Source: an uncultured Hyphomicrobiales bacterium
GTDB taxonomy: Bacteria; Pseudomonadota; Alphaproteobacteria; Rhizobiales; Beijerinckiaceae
Direction of reading: 5' to 3'
Assembly (NCBI GenBank): GCA_903903935.1
Contig: CAIVAX010000085.1
Location: 1-7,333 of the forward strand
DNA length: 7,333 nucleotides
Shown here: positions 1 through 6,229 of the stretch, one piece after another
How positions within the stretch are numbered: the stretch's first letter is position 1
Layout: each line of letters opens with the position of its first letter
Notes under the pieces: model-generated
The model's database searches: none
What the model saw: only the letters and a program-made list of their open reading frames with translations
What the model was told of the DNA's origin: nothing
Position numbers and translations under genes: made by a program

Positions 1-410
1 AAACACCGCGCTTCATTACTGACAAATTGATTGTTCCCCTCATTCAGGCCGGGCTCGTCAAGGATCTGCCTAATGTGCCTTTCCTCAAGGACATGGCTCG
101 CAAGCCTGAGGATCAGCCCGTTTTGGATTTTATGTCCAAAGCCATTGCTGTTGGTCGTCCTGTCGCTACAACGCCCGGTGCGCCAGCTGATCGTGTGGCA
201 GCTTTGCGCGCCGCTTTTGATGCAACCTTGAAAGATCCCGACTTCATCAAGGAAGCTGAAACGCAGCGCGCCGAAATCAATGCTATGTCTGGTGCAGAAT
301 TGGCAAAGATTATTGATGAAGTGATTTCAGCGCCACCCGCGGTTCTGGCGCAAGTCAAGAAGGCGCTGGAGTCCAAAGATGTGCAGGAAGATCTGCCCAA
401 GAAGAACTAA
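1..410 (+). CDS. TctC/Bug-family periplasmic solute-binding protein, C-terminal part
   Basis: The gene runs in from the left edge. The reading frame is open from base 3, and 135 residues are visible before the TAA stop. The TTG near base 27 is internal, because the frame continues upstream without a stop (TPRFITDK...). The stretch GRPVATTPGAPADRVAALR, then a helix with DPDFIKEAE and a closing segment with AELAKIIDEV, is typical of the second lobe of Bug-type (TctC) substrate-binding proteins. Members bind carboxylates, including aromatic and dicarboxylic acids, in the periplasm and deliver them to a TctA/TctB permease. Many Bug proteins are orphans without an adjacent permease, and none is visible here. 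The ligand cannot be predicted. The gene precedes the acyl-CoA dehydrogenase by 41 bases on the same strand, so co-transcription is likely. The signal peptide and first lobe lie outside the window. Confidence 0.85.
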   Translation, partial: TPRFITDKLIVPLIQAGLVKDLPNVPFLKDMARKPEDQPVLDFMSKAIAVGRPVATTPGAPADRVAALRAAFDATLKDPDFIKEAETQRAEINAMSGAELAKIIDEVISAPPAVLAQVKKALESKDVQEDLPKKN

Positions 411-451
411 CATAACTCGCCCATCTCACCGTCACACCCACAGAGGAACGA

Positions 452-1603
452 ATGGATTTTCAGCTTCCCGAAGAATTGCGAATGCTCAAGGATCAATTGC
501 GTCGCTTCGTCGACACACAGATGATTCCGGTCGAGCGCGAAACTTGCGAGGGGCAGGAGCTTAAGCCCGAATATCGCGCCAAATTCGAATCCCATATCAA
601 GCAAATGGGTCTTTGGGTGATGGATGTTCCCGCTGAATTTGGCGGGGGTGATATGAGTCTGCTGGCCTCAGTTGTGGTCTGGCAGGAATTGGCGCGCACC
701 ATTGCCTTGCCCGCGCGTGGCACTAGCATTCTGGGGCCGAATGTGCGCGCCATTCTCTATTCGCTCGAAGGCGAGATGAAGGAGAAATATCTACTTCCCG
801 TTTTGCGCGGCGAAAAACGCGCCTGCTTTGCCCAGACCGAGCCAGATGCCGGCTCTGATCCCGGCAGCATGCGCACCACCGCTGTGCGCCACGGCGATCA
901 TTATGTGATCAATGGCACCAAGCGCTTTATCTCCGGGGCGGGCAAATCCGATTTCATGCAATTAATGGCCGCCACCGATCGCTCGAAAGGCTCCAAGGGC
1001 GGCATATCTTGCTTTCTGGTGGATTTTGATACGCCCGGCGTCAAACTCGGTGCGCGCTATAATACGATGATGGGCGATCAGCCTTGGGAAATCATTTTCG
1101 AAGATGTGAAAGTGCCGGTCTCGCATCGCGTCGGTGGTGAGGGGGAAGGCTTCAAGCTGGGTCAAAAATGGTTGGGTGTTGGACGCGTCAGTCATGGCGC
1201 GCGCGCTTTAGGCGTGGCTGAGCGCTGTCTGGAATTGGCCACTTCTTATGCCAAACAGCGCGTGACCTTTGGCAAGCCTTTGGCTGATCGCCAAGGTATT
1301 CAATGGATGCTGGCCGATATGTATATTGAACTGCAGGCCGCGCGCTTGCTTGTTTACAATGCTGCGTGTCAGATTGAAGCGGGCGTGGATGCGAGAACCG
1401 ATGCCTATATCTGCAAATATTATGCAGATGAAATGGCCTTTAAAGCCGCTGATATGTGTATGCAGATTCATGGCGGCATTGGCCTGACCACCGATCTACC
1501 GATTGAAAAATTCTGGCGGCAGCAGCGCTCTTATCGCATCACCGAGGGCGCCAGCGAAGTGATGAAGACGGTCATCGCCCGCCATGTCTTGAAGGCCTAT
1601 TAA
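452..1603 (+). CDS. Acyl-CoA dehydrogenase family protein
   Basis: This 383-residue flavoprotein has the usual family length. Members use FAD to oxidise an acyl-CoA thioester to its 2,3-enoyl form and pass electrons to ETF in the cytoplasm. The N-terminal helical domain covers about residues 1-120. The family signature AQTEPDAGSD lies at about 127-136 and starts the middle beta domain. The C-terminal helical domain has AKQRVTFGKPLADRQ (about 267-281, FAD contacts) and QIHGGIGLTTDLPIEKFWR (about 338-356). In YRITEGASEV the glutamate E365 sits where medium-chain acyl-CoA dehydrogenase has its catalytic base, so an active enzyme is expected. The start is supported by AGAGG/GAGGA at 442-447, about 5 bases before the ATG. 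Chain length and substrate are unknown. The neighbouring transporter and ring-cleavage genes suggest a role in degrading an aromatic or organic acid. The stop codon lies in a 19-base tandem duplication. Confidence 0.93.
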   Translation: MDFQLPEELRMLKDQLRRFVDTQMIPVERETCEGQELKPEYRAKFESHIKQMGLWVMDVPAEFGGGDMSLLASVVVWQELARTIALPARGTSILGPNVRAILYSLEGEMKEKYLLPVLRGEKRACFAQTEPDAGSDPGSMRTTAVRHGDHYVINGTKRFISGAGKSDFMQLMAATDRSKGSKGGISCFLVDFDTPGVKLGARYNTMMGDQPWEIIFEDVKVPVSHRVGGEGEGFKLGQKWLGVGRVSHGARALGVAERCLELATSYAKQRVTFGKPLADRQGIQWMLADMYIELQAARLLVYNAACQIEAGVDARTDAYICKYYADEMAFKAADMCMQIHGGIGLTTDLPIEKFWRQQRSYRITEGASEVMKTVIARHVLKAY

Positions 1604-1621
1604 TGTCTTGAAGGCCTATTA
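1584..1621 (+). repeat. 19-bp perfect tandem duplication across the acyl-CoA dehydrogenase stop
   Basis: The unit ATGTCTTGAAGGCCTATTA occurs at 1584-1602 and again, identical, at 1603-1621. The first copy encodes the last residues VLKAY and most of the stop. The second copy supplies the final base of TAA and is otherwise untranslated. With one copy the stop would read TAG, and the protein would be unchanged. Perfect identity suggests a recent slippage event. Confidence 0.95.
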
Positions 1622-1651
1622 GGCCTCATTTCATGGTCTAATTGCAGAGGC

Positions 1652-1690
1652 GCGCAGGAAGAGGCTTCTTCCTGCGCATTCTGTTTTATT
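1652..1690 (+). terminator. Intrinsic terminator after the acyl-CoA dehydrogenase
   Basis: A perfect 11-bp stem is formed by GCGCAGGAAGA (1652-1662) and TCTTCCTGCGC (1667-1677) around a GGCT loop. It is followed on the plus strand by ATTCTGTTTTATTT. The T-rich tail lies on the plus-strand side only, so the main direction is termination of the transport/dehydrogenase transcript. The stem may also slow convergent transcription from the monooxygenase gene, whose own 3' end has no separate terminator in the window. Confidence 0.88.
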
Positions 1691-1739
1691 TAGGCAGCGC
1701 AAGTTATTTAGGCAGGGCAAGCTATTTAGGCAGGGCAAA
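1687..1739 (-). repeat. 18-bp tandem triplication over the monooxygenase stop codon
   Basis: Three consecutive 18-base units start at 1687, 1705 and 1723, sharing the core TATTTAGGCAGSGCAA. Differences are one C/G change and the last bases of each unit. On the minus strand the period is six codons in frame, so the units read FALPK-TAG, LALPK-TAA and LALPK-TAA. The gene therefore ends at the first unit and is followed by two in-frame copies of its own C-terminus, each with its own stop. The first plus-strand unit overlaps the T-tail of the opposing terminator. Confidence 0.93.
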
Positions 1740-2942
1740 GCCTGCAATCTTCTTGTAATTGTCAGACAGCTCTCGCAGCTCAGCTTGCGTGATATATTTA
1801 TCGAGATCATCGAAAGGCCGATCTCCCACGAGATCTTCCACTTTGATATTGATGAAATCAGGCGGATTGGAACGATTGGTCAGCACCACTTTATTGGCGG
1901 GGCCAACGCGCGCCGCATCATAGGCTTTGAGCGCGCCGATCACGTCTTTGTCTTTGGCCAGACAATCAGCCAATGTGCGTGCATCAATCGCGCTCTGAGC
2001 TGAGCCATTGGAGCCGCGCGGATACATTGGATGCGCTGCATCCCCAGCAAGCGTCACGCGGCCAAAGGTCCATTGATCGATGGGATCTTTATCGACCATG
2101 GGATATTCCAGAATCATATCTGAATTGCGAATGAGGGCGGCCACATCCAGCCAATCAAAGGTCCAATCTTTATAGATGTGATAGAAATCATCGAGCTTGC
2201 CCGCTTCATTCCAATCATTTTTGTGGAATTGGCTGCCTTCGATCTCCGCCATCCAATTGATCAGCTGATTGCCTTCACCATCCACATCATTGATGATGGG
2301 ATAGATCACCAATTTACCGGTGCGGATCGAGCCCACGCGCATATAGCTGCGCCCGGTGAGAATAGGCTTATGCCGAGACACGCCCCGCCAAGTGTTGATG
2401 CCGCCAAAGGCAATGGCATCTTGCGGATAGAGCTGTTTGCGAACAACCGAATTAATCCCATCGCAGGCAATCAGCGCATCGGCTTTAACGGGGGGCAGGC
2501 GCTGTCCTGAGGCGGATTCAAAATGCACTGTCACGCCCTGATCATCCTGCTCAAAGCCCACGCATTTATGATCTGTGAGCACGCGATCAGCGCCCAATCG
2601 CTCACGCGCGGCTTTGAACAAAGTTAAATGCAGGCGGCCGCGATGGATGCCAACCTCAGGCACTTGATAGCCAGCATATCTCCCGCGCGGTTCCTTATAG
2701 ATCAGCTGGCCAAAGCGATTAAAAAAGCAGCTGTCGATATTTTCAATGCCCTGGGCTTCCAATTCCTTATCAATGCCAAGGGCGGCAAATTCCTTCATCG
2801 CATGCGGCAGCAACGTAATGCCCACGCCAATCTCTTTGACCTTGGGTGTGCGCTCATACACCGTGCAGGAAATCCCCAGATTATGCAGGTTGAGGGTCAG
2901 CGAGAGTCCGGCAATTCCGCCCCCGGCAATAGCGATATGCAT
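1722..2942 (-). CDS. FAD-dependent aromatic monooxygenase (PhzS/salicylate-hydroxylase-like)
   Basis: This 406-residue protein has all three hallmarks of group A flavoprotein hydroxylases. They are the dinucleotide-binding GGGIAG at residues 7-12 with acidic E30 at the end of strand 2, the DG motif CDG at 160-162, and the GD motif LAGDAAHPMYPRGSNG at about 298-313. The MYPRGSNG extension recalls PhzS-type flavin-dependent oxidoreductases. Such enzymes use NAD(P)H and O2 to hydroxylate an aromatic or heteroaromatic ring in the cytoplasm. The start is set at the ATG just before the FAD strand (MHIAIAGGG), with AGAGGA 7 bases upstream. An in-frame ATG at 3017 would add 25 residues unlike the family and has no comparable ribosome site. 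It lies 106 bases downstream of the extradiol-dioxygenase-like gene on the same strand, fitting hydroxylation followed by ring cleavage. The exact substrate is unknown. The 3' end carries an 18-base triplication. Confidence 0.9.
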   Translation of the reverse strand: MHIAIAGGGIAGLSLTLNLHNLGISCTVYERTPKVKEIGVGITLLPHAMKEFAALGIDKELEAQGIENIDSCFFNRFGQLIYKEPRGRYAGYQVPEVGIHRGRLHLTLFKAARERLGADRVLTDHKCVGFEQDDQGVTVHFESASGQRLPPVKADALIACDGINSVVRKQLYPQDAIAFGGINTWRGVSRHKPILTGRSYMRVGSIRTGKLVIYPIINDVDGEGNQLINWMAEIEGSQFHKNDWNEAGKLDDFYHIYKDWTFDWLDVAALIRNSDMILEYPMVDKDPIDQWTFGRVTLAGDAAHPMYPRGSNGSAQSAIDARTLADCLAKDKDVIGALKAYDAARVGPANKVVLTNRSNPPDFINIKVEDLVGDRPFDDLDKYITQAELRELSDNYKKIAGFALPK

Positions 2943-3048
2943 GGTTGAATCCTCTGAGCAGTTTACAAGAGATGTTTGAATGGTACAGCCGCGCGCAGTC
3001 CTATTGTCTTTCACCAAAGGATCAAGCAGTCAGCTCCAATGTCTCGTC

Positions 3049-3930
3049 TTAATAATAATTATGATGTGACCCAAACACCCATTGCGCCCGCAAAGTGTCT
3101 TTGGGCCAGCGCTTGGGCCGCAGCGGCATCTCTTCATGCCAGGGGCGCGGCTCCCAATAGCCTAAGCTCTCATCGCGCATTTGATCCATCTCGCAGAACA
3201 TTTCTATGCGCAATTGATCAGGGTTGCGATGATAGGCTGCAACATTATGGCCAACCACATGGCGAATGGGGCCCCAGAGCAGGGGAATATTATTGCGCGT
3301 CAGTGTCTCGCAGGTGCGATGCATTTCACTCCAATCGCGCACCTCAAAGGCGATGTGATGCAGCGCAGGCTGATCAAAGCGCACGAAATTGATGGTGTGA
3401 TGATCAGGCGAACAGCGCAGAAACGCAAAATGATCGCCCATCCAGTCTGAAACACGAAAGCCCATAATCTGTGTATAGAAATCAACGAGCTTATCGACAT
3501 CCTCGACCCGATAGGCCACATGACCAAATTTGAGCGGGCTAATGCCGCGCTCAACCTTTTCCTGCGGATGAAAATGATAATCCGCATAGACCTCGATCAA
3601 AGTGCCCTTGGGATCAGTGAAGGTGACGGCCTCACGCACGCCTTGCGAAATATCGGCGCGGCGCTCGGCGCGCACGCCATGCTGTTGGAGATTGGCGATC
3701 AATTCACCCAGATCGCTGCCGGGGCTGACCTGAAAGGACAGACGCAGCAAGCGCACATCGGGACCGCGCTCGAGAAAAATCGCTTCCTGACCAAGCTTAG
3801 TGGCAAAATGTGCATGATCAGCCCCGCGATCAATCAGCGTGAGGCCGACAACATCGCGCCAATACTCAATCTGGCGATCAAGATCGGGAGTGGAGAACGT
3901 CGCATGTCCAAGACGTCGGACCTGAATCAT
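3049..3930 (-). CDS. Two-domain VOC protein, probable type I extradiol ring-cleavage dioxygenase
   Basis: The 293-residue length matches the two-module extradiol dioxygenases. The first VOC module spans about residues 4-118 and the second about 134-247. The second module holds the expected Fe(II) triad: H137 (FGHVAY), H191 or H192 (LHHIAFEV) and E243 (LRIEMF). Candidate second-sphere residues are also present: H177/H178 (DHHTINF), H224, and Y233, which lies ten residues before E243 as in BphC-type enzymes, with H224 nine before Y233. This suggests a working enzyme that opens a catechol-like ring next to its hydroxyls, rather than a glyoxalase. I place the start at 3930 (MIQVRRLGHATF) because AAGGGG lies 8 bases upstream. 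The ATG at 3984 would overlap bioY and add an unrelated lead. The stop of bioY is 31 bases upstream, so the two are probably co-transcribed. The substrate is unknown; assignment to VOC is firm, extradiol activity is inferred. Confidence 0.85.
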   Translation of the reverse strand: MIQVRRLGHATFSTPDLDRQIEYWRDVVGLTLIDRGADHAHFATKLGQEAIFLERGPDVRLLRLSFQVSPGSDLGELIANLQQHGVRAERRADISQGVREAVTFTDPKGTLIEVYADYHFHPQEKVERGISPLKFGHVAYRVEDVDKLVDFYTQIMGFRVSDWMGDHFAFLRCSPDHHTINFVRFDQPALHHIAFEVRDWSEMHRTCETLTRNNIPLLWGPIRHVVGHNVAAYHRNPDQLRIEMFCEMDQMRDESLGYWEPRPWHEEMPLRPKRWPKDTLRAQWVFGSHHNYY

Positions 3931-3961
3931 GTCTCTTACCCCTTGCCATGATCCTCGCTGA

Positions 3962-4561
3962 TCAGTCTTGCTTGCCGGGCACAAACATCCACAAGCACGG
4001 CATCAGCACGCCAGCCAGAAGGGTTTTCACCAGAGTGGCAAGCAGGAAAGGCTCGGCACCAGCATAATAGGCTGTCGGCCAGCCAATCATCATCGCCAGC
4101 CAGCTAAGGCCGCAGGCAAAGATCAATCCATGGCCAATGGTCATCACAGCAAGGACCTTGCTGATCGAGCGATCCAACCCACGTTCAGCACAAAAGCCAA
4201 CAAAGGCCGCCGCGATCAAAAAGCCAATCAGAAAGCCGCCTGTCGGCCCCATCATATATGCAAGGCCAACGCCCTTTTCGGGTGTTCCGGCAAACACCGG
4301 CAGGCCTAGCGCGCCTTCAAGCAGATAAAGCGCAATCGTCGCGCTGGCCAGACGGCTGCCATAAGCAGCGCCAAGCAGCAGCACCACCAAGGTCTGCAAA
4401 GTCAGCGGGACAGGATAAAACGGCACCTGCACTTTGGCGGAAACAGTCAGAGCCACAGTGCCACCAAAAGCCAGCATCATCAGCCGCGCTGTGCGGGCAG
4501 CGCTGACTTGGGCAGCAGGCCAAAGGGCCGAGGCGAGGGTGGAGAATTGATCCTGCCGCAT
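3962..4561 (-). CDS. bioY: BioY family biotin transporter (ECF S component)
   Basis: This 199-residue integral membrane protein has about six hydrophobic segments, starting near residues 26-41, 55-68, 72-90, 107-125, 136-160 and 172-194. Family hallmarks are AKVQVPFYPVPLTLQTL (about 42-58), LYLLEGALGLPVFAG (78-92) and MMGPTGGFLIGF (103-114). BioY binds biotin in the inner membrane and works alone or with BioM (ATPase) and BioN. Neither partner is visible here, which is common for orphan bioY genes. The start is supported by AGGAG six bases upstream. It is the first gene of the leftward set bioY-VOC-monooxygenase, with a plausible promoter in the divergent region. A biotin transporter leading a ring-cleavage gene pair is an odd combination and may be adjacency rather than a functional link. 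Confidence 0.93.
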   Translation of the reverse strand: MRQDQFSTLASALWPAAQVSAARTARLMMLAFGGTVALTVSAKVQVPFYPVPLTLQTLVVLLLGAAYGSRLASATIALYLLEGALGLPVFAGTPEKGVGLAYMMGPTGGFLIGFLIAAAFVGFCAERGLDRSISKVLAVMTIGHGLIFACGLSWLAMMIGWPTAYYAGAEPFLLATLVKTLLAGVLMPCLWMFVPGKQD

Positions 4562-4626
4562 ATGTCGCTCCTCTTAGGCTCCCGGGGGAGAATGCGTTCA
4601 ACTTGCTTTTATATCTCGTGCTGCAT

Positions 4627-4636
4627 TGATGTATAA
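4627..4636 (-). promoter_or_regulatory. Possible BioR-like operator upstream of bioY
   Basis: On the minus strand the site reads TTATACATCA, matching 8 of 10 positions of the alphaproteobacterial BioR consensus TTATMKATAA as I recall it. It overlaps the proposed -10 box of bioY, where a repressor would be expected to act. With two mismatches and an imperfect palindrome, this is only a candidate. Confidence 0.22.
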
Positions 4637-4658
4637 GTTCTTGGAGGCCAACCCGCAA
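4630..4658 (-). promoter_or_regulatory. Candidate sigma-70-type promoter for bioY
   Basis: Read on the minus strand, TTGCGG (4658-4653) is followed by exactly 17 bases and TATACA (4635-4630). This would start a transcript near 4623 and give a leader of about 60 bases before the bioY ATG. Both boxes are fair matches to TTGACA/TATAAT. No promoter of similar quality was seen in front of the VOC gene. Confidence 0.4.
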
Positions 4659-4665
4659 GGCGGGT
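4651..4665. other. Short perfect hairpin in the divergent bioY/MBL region
   Basis: ACCCGC and GCGGGT form a 6-bp stem around AAG. It contains the proposed -35 box of bioY, and it would lie in the leader of the MBL transcript if that promoter is upstream. No T-run follows directly, so I do not call it a terminator. It may be a protein-binding inverted repeat or have no function. Confidence 0.4.
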
Positions 4666-4703
4666 CACAGCTTTTAGGCACGCAGCTTTAGACAAGGTGG
4701 CGC

Positions 4704-5645
4704 ATGAGCGATCAATCCGATGACGCACTCACTTTTGATCGCACAGCCATTGGCACGCCCGGCCTCGTGCAAAGCCTCACGCCCTTGGTGCGGCGTGTGC
4801 TGGCGCCCAATCAAGGCCCGTTCACCTTTACCGGTACTTGCACCTATATCGTTGGATCAGGCCATCTCGCCCTGATTGATCCAGGTCCAGATTTGGCCGA
4901 GCATATTGAGCTCGTGCTGCATGAATTGCGCGGTCAGAGCATAGATCACATTGTCATCACCCATACGCATCGTGATCATTCACCTGCGGCCAGAGCTATC
5001 CAAGCGGCAACAGGTGCTCAAATCATTGGCTGTGCCGCCCATCAGCCTGCGCAAGCAGCATCTGAGAGCCGGATGGACGCCAGCCATGATCTTGATCATA
5101 AGCCCGATCTACTCATGCAAGAAGGTGATGTGCTCAGCGCGGATGGCTTTCATCTCGAAGCCATTGCAACGCCGGGCCATGCCGCCAATCATTTATGCTT
5201 TGCCCTTAGGGAAGAAAACAGCCTGTTCTCGGGGGATCATGTGATGGCTTGGTCAACCAGCATTGTCGCGCCGCCCGATGGCAATATGGCCGATTATATG
5301 CACTCGCTTGATAAGCTCAGATCGCGCAGCGAAACCATCTTCTGGCCCGGCCATGGCGGGCCTGTTCAAGAGCCGCAGCGCTTCATGCGCGGCTTGGTGC
5401 ACCATCGCCGCCAGCGTGAAGCCTCTATCCTCAAATGCCTCGCCTCAGGTCATGCGACCATCGCCGAAATTGTGCCCCGCATTTACGAGGGTCTTGATCC
5501 GCGCTTGATCAAAGGCGCGAGCCTGTCCGTGCTGGCGCATTTGCAGGATTTGCTCAACCGCGAAAAGATCAGCAGCTCTTCGGGTCGCGCTGATCTCGAG
5601 GCGCAGTACAAGCTTGGGGCAGGATTGAGCAGAATACAGGATTGA
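4704..5645 (+). CDS. MBL-fold metallohydrolase with C-terminal winged helix (LACTB2-like)
   Basis: The 313-residue protein carries the full metallo-beta-lactamase-fold metal set: THTHRDH at residues 86-92 (H87, H89, D91, H92), H159 in TPGHAANH, D178 in FSGDH and H217 in WPGHGGPV. This predicts a dinuclear zinc hydrolase in the cytoplasm; there is no signal peptide. Residues about 230-290 (RRQREASILKCL to LLNREKI) resemble the winged-helix tail of LACTB2-type proteins, whose animal member is an endoribonuclease. Bacterial members are generally uncharacterised, so the substrate is open (RNA, thioester or other). AAGGTGG just before the ATG is the likely ribosome site, with short spacing. The gene is monocistronic, divergent from bioY and convergent with the ATP synthase operon. 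The last residues (GLSRIQD) and the stop fall in a 17-base tandem duplication, so the extreme C-terminus is probably not conserved. Confidence 0.9.
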   Translation: MSDQSDDALTFDRTAIGTPGLVQSLTPLVRRVLAPNQGPFTFTGTCTYIVGSGHLALIDPGPDLAEHIELVLHELRGQSIDHIVITHTHRDHSPAARAIQAATGAQIIGCAAHQPAQAASESRMDASHDLDHKPDLLMQEGDVLSADGFHLEAIATPGHAANHLCFALREENSLFSGDHVMAWSTSIVAPPDGNMADYMHSLDKLRSRSETIFWPGHGGPVQEPQRFMRGLVHHRRQREASILKCLASGHATIAEIVPRIYEGLDPRLIKGASLSVLAHLQDLLNREKISSSSGRADLEAQYKLGAGLSRIQD

Positions 5646-5653
5646 GCAGACTA
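5620..5653 (+). repeat. 17-bp tandem duplication across the MBL hydrolase stop
   Basis: The unit CAGGATTGAGCAGAMTA occurs at 5620-5636 and 5637-5653 with one mismatch (ATA versus CTA). Because 17 is not a multiple of three, the two copies are read in different frames. The first gives GLSR, and the second gives QD followed by the TGA stop. With one copy the frame would stay open past this point into the ATP synthase terminator. Confidence 0.9.
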
Positions 5654-5680
5654 AAAAGAAAACGGGGGCCAAAGCCCCCG
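5651..5680 (-). terminator. Intrinsic terminator of the F0 ATP synthase operon
   Basis: A perfect 7-bp GC stem, CGGGGGC (5663-5669) with GCCCCCG (5674-5680) around CAAA, is followed on the minus strand by TTTTCTTTTT. It lies 43 bases after the atpF stop. On the plus strand there is no T-run, so it is not a canonical terminator for the convergent MBL gene, though the stem starts only 18 bases after that gene's stop. Confidence 0.88.
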
Positions 5681-5723
5681 CATCAATCGACTAACAAGAT
5701 AGATGGCGTCCTCAGAAGCGCGT

Positions 5724-6209
5724 TCAATTCAGGCGCGATTTCAGCTCACCAATATCTTTCATAATGAGATCATTGGCGAGTTCGCCCGCGATTTTGTCAT
5801 GCAGAATAATTTCGACAGCCTTGATCGCAGCATCCGCAGCCGCAGCGCGGACCTCAGAGCGGGCCTGTTCTTCAGCCATAGAGATTTTTTCTTCCGCCTG
5901 GCGTGTGTGGCGATCAACGAAATCAATCATGCGAGTGGTGGCATCGCGCATCAAGGCTTCGGCATCTGCTTTGGCTTTGGCAATGATCGCCTGAGCTTCG
6001 GCATCAACCTCAGCCCGCTTCTTTTCATAAGAGGCCAGCACGCCAGCCGCCTCTTCGCGCAGGCGCTGCGCTTCAGCCAATTCAGTGGCAATCGCATTGG
6101 TGCGGCCATCAAGCGCGGCCAGCAATTGCTTGTGCACGCCCATATAGCCCAGCAGCACAACAAAGAGCACAAAGCCGAGGGCGACAAAAAATTCTGCATC
6201 AAGACTCAT
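5724..6209 (-). CDS. atpF: F0F1 ATP synthase subunit b
   Basis: This 161-residue protein has the b-subunit layout. A single N-terminal membrane helix lies at about residues 6-24 (FFVALGFVLFVVLLGYMG). A long, charged, Ala/Glu/Arg/Lys-rich helix follows to the C-terminus with no glycine-rich breaks, as expected for the peripheral stalk. With b' it forms the stator that links subunit a in the inner membrane to F1 through delta. The ATG is preceded by GGAG at about 8 bases. It starts 20 bases after the b' stop and is the last gene of the operon, directly before the terminator. The b/b' identity follows from gene order and from the shorter N-terminus of this copy. Confidence 0.95.
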   Translation of the reverse strand: MSLDAEFFVALGFVLFVVLLGYMGVHKQLLAALDGRTNAIATELAEAQRLREEAAGVLASYEKKRAEVDAEAQAIIAKAKADAEALMRDATTRMIDFVDRHTRQAEEKISMAEEQARSEVRAAAADAAIKAVEIILHDKIAGELANDLIMKDIGELKSRLN

Positions 6210-6229
6210 GGATGATTCTCCGGGTCGTC

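Noticed and set aside
1652..1677. Hairpin as part of a mobile element or inverted-repeat end
   Set aside because: No transposase, second copy or target-site duplication is present. The T-rich tail and position after a stop codon fit an ordinary terminator.
1687..1739. CRISPR-like repeat cluster
   Set aside because: The units are directly abutting with no spacers and only three copies, and they encode the monooxygenase C-terminus. It is a simple tandem repeat.
2943..3017. Longer monooxygenase start at 3017, adding 25 residues
   Set aside because: The extra residues are polar and unlike the family N-terminus. The ATG at 2942 begins directly at the FAD-binding strand and has AGAGGA at good spacing.
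2943..3048. Separate promoter for the monooxygenase (TTGATC with a TAGGAC-like -10)
   Set aside because: The -10 matches only about half of the consensus positions, so it is not strong enough to claim. Co-transcription with the VOC gene is equally likely.
3520..3951. 143-codon plus-strand open frame over the VOC gene
   Set aside because: It is antisense to a gene with intact catalytic residues and has no recognisable family features or convincing ribosome site.
3931..3984. Longer VOC protein start at 3984
   Set aside because: It would overlap the bioY 3' end and add an 18-residue lead with no match to VOC proteins. The ATG at 3930 has a ribosome site and begins at the first beta strand.
4562..4703. 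Riboswitch or small RNA in the bioY/MBL divergent region
   Set aside because: Only one 6-bp hairpin is visible, with no match to a riboswitch class I know. The hairpin overlaps a plausible -35 box.
5703..6215. Long plus-strand open frame antisense to atpF (170 aa), and a similar one antisense to b' (6212-6805, 197 aa)
   Set aside because: Both are mirror frames of clearly recognisable ATP synthase genes, have no recognisable domain, and owe their length to alanine-rich codon bias on the other strand.
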